Position numbers and translations under genes: made by a program. A stretch of 29,530 nt of DNA. Origin: a virus. Shown piece by piece: positions 1 through 6,186 of this stretch. Each line of letters starts with the position of its first letter. Position 1 is the first letter of the stretch. The notes below the pieces were generated by a model. It worked only from the letters and a program-made list of their open reading frames with translations. It had not been told where the DNA came from and searched no databases. Location: positions 1-29,530 of IMG/VR virus record IMGVR_UViG_3300017742_000072; one strand, given 5' to 3'.

Positions 1-248
1 ACTGCCATTGGAAGGTACTCGGAGCGTGGCATCTGCTCAAGGTTAAGGTCAGTCACCTCAGCACCGTTAGCAAGGCGCTCTGCCCACTCGTTACGTGCTG
101 TGAGTGCTGTGACGGTGCTGTAGGACTTGAGACCGTTAGCATTGAAGGTGACACGCTTCTGGAAACGCTTGACGACAGTGCCAGACTCTTCAGCGATGAA
201 TGCCTCAGGGAAGAAATCAACGGTGGTGACGAGTGTGGTGAGTTGCAT
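1..248 (-). CDS. Hypothetical protein, C-terminus cut by window edge
   Basis: The reading frame opens with ATG at 248 and stays open to the window edge, giving 82 complete residues starting MQLTTLVTTVDFFPEAF. I do not recognise the family. The visible part is soluble, without signal peptide or membrane segment, and mixes short beta-like stretches (VVKRFQKRVTF) with a polar alpha-like part (TARNEWAERL). Codon use favours C and G in the third position, unlike the AT-rich oxygenase genes nearby; the 60-base row from 121 has 30 G or C by hand count. No clear Shine-Dalgarno precedes the ATG. A hairpin and a TATACT hexamer lie just upstream, so it may start its own transcript. The stop codon is outside the window. 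Confidence 0.7.
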   Translation of the reverse strand, partial: MQLTTLVTTVDFFPEAFIAEESGTVVKRFQKRVTFNANGLKSYSTVTALTARNEWAERLANGAEVTDLNLEQMPRSEYLPMA

Positions 249-267
249 GTCTGGTTCGTTTGGTATG

Positions 268-278
268 AATATAGTATA
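268..278 (-). promoter_or_regulatory. Candidate sigma70-type -10 box before the 1-248 gene
   Basis: Read on the minus strand, TATACT occupies 278-273 directly after the hairpin at 279-305, and an overlapping TATATT follows at 273-268. It is about 25-30 bases upstream of the ATG at 248, a suitable distance for a short leader. No -35 consensus is visible because that position falls inside the hairpin. The same terminator-then-minus-10 order recurs at 6178-6209, which raises confidence slightly. Confidence 0.35.
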
Positions 279-305
279 ACCCCTCCAGGGGCATCCTGAA
301 GGGGT
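279..305 (-). terminator. Hairpin, probable terminator after the 333-461 gene
   Basis: An 11-bp stem joins 279-289 to 295-305 around a 5-base loop. One internal pair is C-A if read on the plus strand but G-U on the minus strand, so the structure is better as minus-strand RNA. That matches the direction of the genes. It lies 28 bases past the stop at 333. The following T-run is only two bases, so termination may be weak or the hairpin may instead protect RNA ends. Confidence 0.5.
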
Positions 306-332
306 CGTGTGACACTATGTAAGGTGGTTACC

Positions 333-461
333 TCAGAAGTCTGCTAGAAGGTCTTCTGGTAGGGTCTCAGGTGTCTCCCACAATTCTTGTTCACTCATCT
401 CACGGATGATACTTTCACGGAGCTCGTAGTCATTGAAAATGTCGCCTTCAAATTCATTCAT
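333..461 (-). CDS. Small acidic hypothetical protein (42 aa)
   Basis: This ORF encodes 42 residues starting MNEFEGDIFNDYELRES and ending LLADF. It is strongly acidic and probably mostly helical, with no recognisable domain. Its ATG overlaps the stop of the upstream gene as ATGA (458-461), which suggests translational coupling, and there is no separate Shine-Dalgarno. The tight overlap and the hairpin soon after its stop support a real gene. Small acidic proteins of this kind are common among T4-like phage early genes, but I cannot assign a target or function. Confidence 0.6.
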   Translation of the reverse strand: MNEFEGDIFNDYELRESIIREMSEQELWETPETLPEDLLADF

Positions 462-613
462 GATTCAAATACTGGGATGATTTCGGTTTTAAGGTGTTGT
501 GTCTTGTTGATGTGTTGCTCCCACTTGGAAGCATCATCAAGATTGTAGAATACTGCTTGTTCCATAACAAGTTTCTTCTTCTTGGGCGTCATGTACACTA
601 CAGCGTACTTCAT
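458..613 (-). CDS. Small basic hypothetical protein (51 aa)
   Basis: This ORF encodes 51 residues, MKYAVVYMTPKKKKLVMEQA and onward, ending PVFES. The pattern is a short beta strand, a lysine cluster at residues 11-14, a second strand (QAVFYNL) and a helix beginning DDASKWEQH. It could be a tiny beta-alpha domain, but I do not recognise a family. It starts 2 bases after the stop of the 616-858 gene and its own stop overlaps the next ATG (ATGA). It therefore belongs to the same packed transcript. Confidence 0.6.
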   Translation of the reverse strand: MKYAVVYMTPKKKKLVMEQAVFYNLDDASKWEQHINKTQHLKTEIIPVFES

Positions 614-615
614 AA

Positions 616-858
616 TTAACTTCGGGAGTGATTACCTACAACGGGAACAACATGTTGCATGTCATTCTTGGATACAATCATACACACATTACGTGCTGGA
701 TCGTGTTCAAATACTTTGATACAAATACTACATGTACCTGTCTCTGGATCACAAAATTTGACCCATCCATGAAAATTTTTAAATGTTACTTCAGTTCCTA
801 CTGGGAACATGTCTACTTCCTCTACTGTGTTCTCTTGACCAGGCATCGGAGCAACCAT
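616..858 (-). CDS. Hypothetical cysteine-containing small protein (80 aa)
   Basis: The ORF can be extended to a TTG at 888, but the ATG at 858 is preferred: a GAG lies 8 bases upstream, and the extension would run to within 3 bases of the preceding gene's stop. The protein is 80 residues and starts MVAPMPGQENTVEEVDMF. It has a likely all-beta core (PVGTEVTFKNF, GWVKFCD) and four cysteines, three of them in CDPETGTCSIC and the fourth in ARNVC. The layout could suit a small beta-barrel or metal site, but the cysteine spacing fits no zinc motif I can name. Function unknown. Confidence 0.55.
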   Translation of the reverse strand: MVAPMPGQENTVEEVDMFPVGTEVTFKNFHGWVKFCDPETGTCSICIKVFEHDPARNVCMIVSKNDMQHVVPVVGNHSRS

Positions 859-881
859 AATAATTCTCAGGTGGGGTTGGT

Positions 882-1025
882 TTAACAATCATACTCTTTA
901 TTTACCATGTCGCTCATCTGCTGTTGCAACTCTTCAATGTAACCATCTTGAATACAAATCAGTTCATTTTGATCTTTGATGAGAGATTTCATCTCATCAA
1001 CCATTGCAGTTTCTGCTTGAGTCAT
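882..1025 (-). CDS. Small coiled-coil-like hypothetical protein (47 aa)
   Basis: This ORF encodes 47 residues, starting MTQAETAMVDEMKSLIKDQ and ending NKEYDC. Spaced hydrophobic residues (M, L, I, L, I) along a glutamine- and glutamate-rich chain suggest one long amphipathic helix or coiled coil. There is no clear Shine-Dalgarno. It lies in line with the neighbouring minus-strand genes, with a 33-base gap upstream. It may mediate a protein-protein contact, but nothing more specific can be read from the sequence. Confidence 0.5.
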   Translation of the reverse strand: MTQAETAMVDEMKSLIKDQNELICIQDGYIEELQQQMSDMVNKEYDC

Positions 1026-1058
1026 GTTGTGATGTGGTATACAACCATAGTACTTATA

Positions 1059-1238
1059 TCAATATGGTCTGTCACCCTCTGGCAGACAGTTCCACAACTG
1101 GTCGTAAACAGCAGCGTCATTAACATCATGTAGTACCATGGATTTTCTAACGTTATCGAGATGACATACAATCACCATATCCATTAGGAAACGAATCTGT
1201 GAAGTTGTCAGTGGTACATTAATAGTTTGATTTGTCAT
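1059..1238 (-). CDS. Hypothetical protein (59 aa)
   Basis: This ORF encodes 59 residues, starting MTNQTINVPLTTSQIRFLMD and ending PEGDRPY. The body is probably helical (TSQIRFLMDMVIVCHL, then AAVYDQLWNCL). The start ATG is embedded in the last codons of the 1219-1422 gene in another frame, a 20-bp overlap suggesting coupled translation. No known domain is recognised. The 33 bases after its stop hold no gene. Confidence 0.55.
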   Translation of the reverse strand: MTNQTINVPLTTSQIRFLMDMVIVCHLDNVRKSMVLHDVNDAAVYDQLWNCLPEGDRPY

Positions 1239-1422
1239 AATTCAGTCTAGAGTGTGGTCCTCGGTCAAATCCTACCATCTGATATCCTTCACGAAGGGCC
1301 TGTATAATAATATTATCGTATGAGTGTGAATGAAGAGGAATATTACGATGAAGCAGATAGTCCTCACAATCTTCTGATAGTGCTTCCTTCATTTCATGTG
1401 ATAGTGACTCAAGATCAAGCAT
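1219..1422 (-). CDS. Hypothetical protein (67 aa)
   Basis: This ORF encodes 67 residues from an ATG at 1422, starting MLDLESLSHEMKEALSEDCE and ending YDKSNY. The first half is acidic and helical. The second half contains a histidine-rich stretch (RNIPLHSHSYDN) and a short helix (IIIQALREGYQ). It begins 5 bases after the stop of the upstream 79-residue gene and overlaps the next gene by 20 bp. Family unknown; the packing supports a real gene. Confidence 0.6.
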   Translation of the reverse strand: MLDLESLSHEMKEALSEDCEDYLLHRNIPLHSHSYDNIIIQALREGYQMVGFDRGPHSRLNYDKSNY

Positions 1423-1427
1423 GGTAG

Positions 1428-1667
1428 TTAGTATCTCTCTGGAAGATTTAGGTCTATGTCTCGGTATCCTAACATCAATTGCTTCAAATTTACTGCTTTC
1501 TCTAGATTTTCTTTATGATGCTTAATAGTATCATCGATACATGATAGCATTTCTTCGTAAGTACGTCTGGCATCTACCTTAGAATCATGTAGATAGTCTT
1601 CGATAGCATCTTGCATTCTGTCCTTACGTTGTCTAGAATACTCAGCACTCCAATCAATTTCACTCAT
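1428..1667 (-). CDS. Helical hypothetical protein (79 aa)
   Basis: This ORF encodes 79 residues starting MSEIDWSAEYSRQRKDRMQD. It is highly charged and almost certainly all-helical, with a heptad-like stretch around TIKHHKENLEKAVNLKQLM. The ATG at 1667 has an excellent Shine-Dalgarno (GGAG, 6 bases upstream), and an extended -10 promoter lies just above it. This is therefore probably the first gene of a short-protein transcript running to 333. Function unknown; no catalytic motif seen. Confidence 0.7.
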   Translation of the reverse strand: MSEIDWSAEYSRQRKDRMQDAIEDYLHDSKVDARRTYEEMLSCIDDTIKHHKENLEKAVNLKQLMLGYRDIDLNLPERY

Positions 1668-1687
1668 AGTGTTCTCCGTGTCATAGT

Positions 1688-1696
1688 ATTATACCA
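1688..1696 (-). promoter_or_regulatory. Extended -10 promoter of the small-gene cluster
   Basis: On the minus strand the sequence reads TGGTATAAT, an exact TG-n-TATAAT extended -10 for a bacterial sigma70-type holoenzyme. It lies in the 34-base gap between the stop of the oxygenase gene (1702) and the ATG at 1667. No -35 consensus is visible, which is normal for extended -10 promoters. The implied start near 1681 gives a short leader containing the GGAG ribosome site. Confidence 0.6.
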
Positions 1697-1701
1697 CATT
1701 T

Positions 1702-2247
1702 TCACCACGACCACATCACCCATGAGTATCGTGTACCTTTCGTAACAGGTTTAACTTCATGTGGATAGAGAAATACAGACGGGAATACAATACAATCTCC
1801 CTGCTTCAGTTTAATCTCTTCATTACATAACATGAACTCTCCACCCTCATAGTCATCATTAAATACTCCAACAAAACTAAGCACAGGAATACCACGCTTC
1901 TTTCCATCAAATAAACTATGAATGTGATCTATATGTAGTTTTATACTTTCTCCCTCATTATATCTGTTAAATCGAATCCCAGAATAATATGCTGATGTAT
2001 CACCAGGCTCTCTATGATCATCATAGTATTTGTAAACAAATTTTAAAATAGGATCCTTCATTGTATTTTGTAATTCAGAATCATATGTTGTATCGAAATC
2101 TTTCCTATAAACATATTCAGATGTATCATTCTGAAACCATCTATGAGGTTGCCATTTATGTTGATTCAATTTCTCAATGTACCATTGACATTGCTCTGGC
2201 GTAAAAACATTACCAACCATCACATAATCTGATAATTTATCACTCAT
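1702..2247 (-). CDS. 2-oxoglutarate/Fe(II)-dependent oxygenase (prolyl hydroxylase-like)
   Basis: This 181-residue protein has the double-stranded beta-helix signature of the 2OG-Fe(II) oxygenase superfamily. The iron ligands are H105-x-D107 (KLHIDH) and distal H163 (PHEVKPV), and R173 (GTRYSW), ten residues later, should bind the 2-oxoglutarate carboxylate. Such enzymes couple decarboxylation of 2-oxoglutarate to substrate hydroxylation; here the substrate is unknown. The ATG at 2247 is chosen over a TTG at 2259; it overlaps the upstream membrane-protein gene by 8 bp. Enzymes of this type recur in cyanophages, often in more than one copy. The DNA is very AT-rich compared with the methyltransferase gene upstream. 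The family is certain enough; the substrate is not. Confidence 0.88.
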   Translation of the reverse strand: MSDKLSDYVMVGNVFTPEQCQWYIEKLNQHKWQPHRWFQNDTSEYVYRKDFDTTYDSELQNTMKDPILKFVYKYYDDHREPGDTSAYYSGIRFNRYNEGESIKLHIDHIHSLFDGKKRGIPVLSFVGVFNDDYEGGEFMLCNEEIKLKQGDCIVFPSVFLYPHEVKPVTKGTRYSWVMWSW

Positions 2248-2473
2248 TAGTTTCACCAAGATCTTTTTGTATTTTTTTGAATCTTTGCTTAAGTTTCCAA
2301 TTTTGATATTTGATTACTGTACCAAAAGTTATAATATAATAGTATCTCTTGAGTTCTAGCATTGATTGTCGAAATTTTAAATCTAAATACATGCCAACAT
2401 TTGGATCAACAACAATCAACAACATCACAATAGCAAATATTGACAGTAATACACCGTAGTATATACTTACCAT
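2240..2473 (-). CDS. Small single-pass membrane protein between two oxygenases
   Basis: This 77-residue protein has one strongly hydrophobic segment at about residues 5-23 (GVLLSIFAIVMLLIVV). A basic, aromatic-rich cytoplasmic-type tail follows (LKRYYYIITF, then KLKQRFKKIQK). The ATG at 2473 is preferred to the GTG at 2479 because AAGG sits 5 bases before it. It overlaps the upstream oxygenase gene by 7 bp and the downstream one by 8 bp, so all three are probably translated together. I recognise no family. It could place the oxygenases or their substrate at the host membrane, but that is only inferred from gene order. Confidence 0.65.
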   Translation of the reverse strand: MVSIYYGVLLSIFAIVMLLIVVDPNVGMYLDLKFRQSMLELKRYYYIITFGTVIKYQNWKLKQRFKKIQKDLGETNE

Positions 2474-3117
2474 ATACACCTTTTAGAAGATCTTGGAACA
2501 TTTATGGCAACAAGATATGGTTCTTTATTAACCATGTTTATTTCATGACGATAAAGACAGTTCCACAGAATTTTTTTATGTCCTCCTGATACTTTCACTC
2601 CTTTATGAATATGATAGTGATCAACAGGAAAACATAATACTGTTCCTTTCTTCGGTGTTACTGTCAACTTATCATTCAGGAATCGTGTTTCGCCACCATC
2701 AAAATCATCATTTAAATAGATTATGTAAGAAAACTCAGCATGATCATTTGGTGATTGATCTCCATGCCATTCATATGAATCACTCTCATTATACATACGA
2801 ATTATATTTTTTCCTTTCCAAACTTGAGTTTTGGAATTACCCACGGAAAGCAATTGATGTTTGTCCCATTTATAAAAAATTACTGGATTTTCTCTTATGT
2901 AATATTCATTGGCAGCGTTAATCCATTTCCACCCCATAGAATCTAGATCAGGGTGATTATCAATCACATATGTATCATTATCCCTTCCTTTACTTCGGAA
3001 AGTTTCTATAAGTGAAGGATCATAAAACTGAAACATACCAAGAAAGTGATCAATTTCATCATCTGGTATAAAATTTTCCAGTTCCCATATGTATTTTGTA
3101 TGTTTTACTACATTCAT
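2467..3117 (-). CDS. 2-oxoglutarate/Fe(II)-dependent oxygenase, second copy
   Basis: This 216-residue protein shows the same fold signature as the 1702-2247 product: H118-x-D120 (EWHGDQ), a central FDGGETRF turn and distal H171 in HIHKGVKV. At the usual 2OG-binding arginine position, ten residues after the histidine, there is K181 (GGHKKIL). Lysine fills this role in some family members, so activity remains plausible. The N-terminal 100 residues and the C-terminal tail after residue 190 differ from the first copy, so the two probably act on different substrates. Its ATG overlaps the methyltransferase stop as ATGA. Base composition changes sharply at this junction, from about half GC to about a quarter. 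Confidence 0.85.
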   Translation of the reverse strand: MNVVKHTKYIWELENFIPDDEIDHFLGMFQFYDPSLIETFRSKGRDNDTYVIDNHPDLDSMGWKWINAANEYYIRENPVIFYKWDKHQLLSVGNSKTQVWKGKNIIRMYNESDSYEWHGDQSPNDHAEFSYIIYLNDDFDGGETRFLNDKLTVTPKKGTVLCFPVDHYHIHKGVKVSGGHKKILWNCLYRHEINMVNKEPYLVAINVPRSSKRCIW

Positions 3118-3956
3118 ACCAGAAATGCCTCCAAAGCACCGACGTAAGGTTTCGCCTTCTCAGGGTATTTAACAATAACCAATTCAGTCTTATCGTAACG
3201 CTTGGTGCCAGACATTTGGTAAGGGAATGTAAGATACCTGAACTCAGTCCATCCCTCATAAAGATTACGTACACTGTCACTATTATCATAGGACATCACA
3301 AACCCACCCTTGTGTTGCTTCAGTGTCTCACAGAACTGTTCATGGTTAAATGATTTGTGAAGAGCACCATCTTTACCATAGTAATGACTCACAGTCTCAT
3401 AATATGGTGGGTCCAGGTACAAGAAGTCATTTTCATGTGCTGGGATGGTGTCGAAGCAACTGCCATAGGCAAACGACACGTTGGGAGCATGGAAATTCCT
3501 AAGTTTATTCACACCCACTAATCTGAACTCTGCTCTACTACGAACAGTAGAACATCCGATCTTACCTGAGTACGAACCCTTGATTGTAAGGTAGAATGAG
3601 AGTGCTCGCTCCCACTTGTCCTCACTATCTAATCCTGGAAGGAATGATTTGTAGTGATCACTGTCAACTAGTGGAAAATGCTCCTCTGCCATGTCGGCAA
3701 GGATAGCAGCACCACCATTGCCCACCACAATTTCCCAGAAGTCTGCTAGTGGGCGAAACACGTCATAACCTTGGACCTTGACGCCCTCACTGGCGATCAG
3801 CATTTCAGTGCTGCCGCCACCCCAGAAGGGTGACACAAGATATTCAATGCCAGGATTGACATCACGAATGATCTTGATCAGATCTTTCTTCATTCGATTC
3901 TTACCACCAGCATAGCGGTAGAGAGAATGATTAGTTACTTTTTGAGATGGGGCCAT
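3114..3956 (-). CDS. dam: DNA adenine-N6 methyltransferase, D12 (Dam-like) class
   Basis: This 280-residue protein transfers a methyl group from S-adenosylmethionine to adenine N6 in DNA. The motifs are in the order of the D12/alpha class: motif X RYAGGKN at residues 14-20, motif I PFWGGGST at 43-50 (SAM binding) and catalytic motif IV DPPYY at 182-186. The length is typical, so it looks intact. The recognition site cannot be read from the sequence. The start overlaps the HNH nuclease gene by 22 bp, and its stop overlaps the next oxygenase (ATGA). A TATAAT at 3998-4003 inside the upstream gene could give it an extra promoter. It may protect DNA from the adjacent nuclease module or from host enzymes. 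Orphan methyltransferases are also common in phages. Confidence 0.9.
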   Translation of the reverse strand: MAPSQKVTNHSLYRYAGGKNRMKKDLIKIIRDVNPGIEYLVSPFWGGGSTEMLIASEGVKVQGYDVFRPLADFWEIVVGNGGAAILADMAEEHFPLVDSDHYKSFLPGLDSEDKWERALSFYLTIKGSYSGKIGCSTVRSRAEFRLVGVNKLRNFHAPNVSFAYGSCFDTIPAHENDFLYLDPPYYETVSHYYGKDGALHKSFNHEQFCETLKQHKGGFVMSYDNSDSVRNLYEGWTEFRYLTFPYQMSGTKRYDKTELVIVKYPEKAKPYVGALEAFLV

Positions 3957-4906
3957 GAATAGGTGCTACGAAGAACTTTGGCAGTAAACTTATCTCTATT
4001 ATATCCTACAGGTTGGTGATTTGACAAGTCTAGACAGTCACACATAATAGATACGTATGTGTCGTTGTTGATTCTTCCGTTGACATAACTAGAAGCGGCA
4101 ACACGTATAGCACTGAACATCTGTTGTGCTAATTCCTTGTCACCATACAAGTGTTCGTGTAGAATAGTATTGAGAACTGGTTTGTAGTTGCCTTGACTAC
4201 CACCAGAACGTACTTCTCCCTTCTTAGTTAAACGAAATGGTTGTAGTGATGACATACCAACATTACGCCACATGTATTTCTCATAACGTTTAGCACACAT
4301 AGGAGCAAACTTTGCCAGATCTTCCTCATCCATAGCGAGGATCTTGACCTTCTCTTTCTGTCCTTTAGCAGATGCTTTGAGAGTATCAGCATACCAACTG
4401 TTAAACTCTGTCTCTCCTTTGTCAGCACGTTTCTGCCAACGATCAACAAACACCTCCATGGTGGATTGTTTACGATTCTCGTTGACATTGTACAGAGTCA
4501 AGATCATATTATCTGGATGATCTCCACCGTTAGGTGAGATATGCTCAACTTGTAAGTCAAGAATATGATGTGGTCCACTCAAAGTATAAGCACACTTACG
4601 ATCTTGCTTCAGATACATTTGACACAGAAGAATGCCACGCTGTTGTGTAGGATTATCTGTCAATGATTCACTGACTGGATCCCACCAACCAAGGTGACCC
4701 TGCTGACCAGACTTACGAATCATGGCACGATCAGCTGTAGACTGAGAATTATAAAAGATAGATGCTTCTTCCCATGATACTTCAACAGTATTTACTTTGG
4801 ATCGAATAGCATCACCACCAGATAGTAGAGTCTCTTTGTTATCCAAGAGACCCATAGTTTGATGCCAATCGAGAATTTGGTGACCAGGGATACGAGTTGA
4901 GATCAT
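3935..4906 (-). CDS. HNH-family endonuclease
   Basis: This 323-residue protein has an HNH nuclease core in the middle. The segment KCAYTLSG (residues 104-111) resembles the entry strand of HNH folds. VEHISPNGG (120-128) carries the general-base H122 and a GG turn. N133, N140, N142 and N144 lie in the following helix, where the N and final H/N of the motif belong. I do not see paired CxxC zinc motifs. Long flanking regions (1-95 and 150-323) may recognise DNA or bind partners and are unfamiliar. The frame continues upstream to 5026, but the ATG at 4906 forms a TGATG junction with the helicase stop and is much more likely. HNH enzymes include homing and restriction nucleases; the context favours a helicase partner. 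Confidence 0.72.
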   Translation of the reverse strand: MISTRIPGHQILDWHQTMGLLDNKETLLSGGDAIRSKVNTVEVSWEEASIFYNSQSTADRAMIRKSGQQGHLGWWDPVSESLTDNPTQQRGILLCQMYLKQDRKCAYTLSGPHHILDLQVEHISPNGGDHPDNMILTLYNVNENRKQSTMEVFVDRWQKRADKGETEFNSWYADTLKASAKGQKEKVKILAMDEEDLAKFAPMCAKRYEKYMWRNVGMSSLQPFRLTKKGEVRSGGSQGNYKPVLNTILHEHLYGDKELAQQMFSAIRVAASSYVNGRINNDTYVSIMCDCLDLSNHQPVGYNRDKFTAKVLRSTYSWPHLKK

Positions 4907-6153
4907 CAGACAGTGACGGAAACAGCAGGAAGACCCTTGACGAAGATAGTCTCGACAAGGTTTTGGAGACGTTTGATAGTGTGAGCACCGTAGTTCTTGA
5001 AGACAGGTACGATGACCTTGCCACAAGACTTACGGTACATGTCGAATTTGCCTGGGATAATCTTACCACAAGCAATGTCAGCAGCGTCGTCTTTGTTAAG
5101 ACGTATGACACGACCAACAGTTTGTGCCATTTGGATGACATCGAGTTGACGAAGGAACACACAGTGTGTTAGACCATGAACGTTGATGCCTTCAGACAGG
5201 ATGCTATAGTGGAAGATCACAAACTTACGGTTTGGATCCTTACCCCAAGCATTGAACGTGTCGAAGAACTGCTCACGGTTGACCTTAGTCTTGTTCACAT
5301 AAGCACCATACTTGCTGGTGATGTGGAGCACATCATAACCCTTCTCATGGAAGAAGTCAAGAACAGTTGTCTTGGAAAGCAGATTAAACATGATCTTGCT
5401 GCTAGGAGCAGCGATCAGGATCTTGTTGCCATCAGCATCAATGTCTTCAATTAGATTGGTGAGTGTGTCTTTGTCAGACTCATAGGAGAACTGACCCTTG
5501 ACTCGCTCGAAGTCAACCTCATAGGATATAACCTCAGGAGCAAGAATGCTGCCGTTGTTGAGCAGTTCAGGAGCAGGCACATTCTCAAGCACAGGACCAT
5601 ATACTGTGCTATTGTTCATGCCACGTCCGTAAGCATTACGAGTGTGCTTAGGTGTGGCGGTAAAGAAATAGTAGGACTTAGACTCAACATTGAGTACAGA
5701 CTCAAAGAAATCACGACGGACAGCATTGTGTGCCTCATCGTAATAGATACAGTCAATATCAATGTCAGACTCTACAATACGACGGAGACTGTTGTATGTG
5801 GTGAATATAATCTCATGAATACCAGCAGTCTTACAGACAGCATGATGGCACTGAATCTGTTGAACTTTAGTGCTGCTAGCGAAAGAAGTCTCACCACTAT
5901 GAACGTGAAACATCTCAGCATTTACAGTACCGTTGAGAGCAGTCCAGAACTCATCACACAGTTGGTTTGCCAGCAGAATACGTGGGGCGACCACTACAAT
6001 AGTCTGTGGCGTGGTGGCAGCGAGCAAACGACGCTCAGTGTCTTTGATCATGACAAGAGTCTTGCCACCACCTGTGGGGACAATGACCTGACCAAAGGAA
6101 TTGTTCTCAAGAGCAGCAAGTGCTCGCTGCTGGTGAGGACGAAGGGTGAGCAT
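4906..6153 (-). CDS. Superfamily 2 DEAH-box helicase (ResIII/UvsW-like)
   Basis: This 415-residue protein carries a complete SF2 motif set: LRPHQQRAL near residue 4 (Q-motif-like), Walker A PTGGGKT at 26-32, DEAH at 139-142, TATP at 165-168, SEGIN at 320-324 and QTVGRVIR at 344-351. It should use ATP to translocate on or unwind DNA. Related proteins are annotated as type III restriction Res subunits or as the T4 recombination helicase UvsW. At 415 residues it is essentially the two RecA domains, with no nuclease domain of its own; an HNH nuclease follows directly, joined by TGATG. The ATG at 6153 has an AGG 6 bases upstream. A terminator and a TATAAT precede it, so it probably leads its own operon. 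UvsW identity is possible but not shown. Confidence 0.85.
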   Translation of the reverse strand: MLTLRPHQQRALAALENNSFGQVIVPTGGGKTLVMIKDTERRLLAATTPQTIVVVAPRILLANQLCDEFWTALNGTVNAEMFHVHSGETSFASSTKVQQIQCHHAVCKTAGIHEIIFTTYNSLRRIVESDIDIDCIYYDEAHNAVRRDFFESVLNVESKSYYFFTATPKHTRNAYGRGMNNSTVYGPVLENVPAPELLNNGSILAPEVISYEVDFERVKGQFSYESDKDTLTNLIEDIDADGNKILIAAPSSKIMFNLLSKTTVLDFFHEKGYDVLHITSKYGAYVNKTKVNREQFFDTFNAWGKDPNRKFVIFHYSILSEGINVHGLTHCVFLRQLDVIQMAQTVGRVIRLNKDDAADIACGKIIPGKFDMYRKSCGKVIVPVFKNYGAHTIKRLQNLVETIFVKGLPAVSVTV

Positions 6154-6177
6154 GAATGCCTTGCTGACTACCCTATT

Positions 6178-6183
6178 ATTATA
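6178..6183 (-). promoter_or_regulatory. Consensus -10 box upstream of the helicase operon
   Basis: The minus strand reads a perfect TATAAT here, 25 bases above the helicase ATG, giving a leader of roughly 18-20 bases with an AGG ribosome site. No -35 match exists because that region is the terminator hairpin at 6191-6209. This suggests a phage promoter read by host sigma70-type polymerase with a phage helper, or a weak constitutive one. It would allow the module to be expressed separately from the structural genes. Confidence 0.55.
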
Positions 6184-6186
6184 GCA

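Noticed and set aside
859-888. TTG start 30 bases upstream for the 80-aa protein.
   Set aside because: It would reach to within 3 bases of the previous gene's stop, and the ATG at 858 has a better-placed ribosome site.
3998-4003. TATAAT inside the HNH gene, upstream of the methyltransferase.
   Set aside because: It encodes part of GYNRDK in the nuclease and has no -35 or extended -10. It is kept only as a remark in the methyltransferase entry.
4907-5026. Upstream extension of the HNH reading frame by 40 codons.
   Set aside because: It lies inside the helicase coding region, and the ATG at 4906 makes a clean TGATG coupling. The extension is cysteine-rich and looks noncoding.
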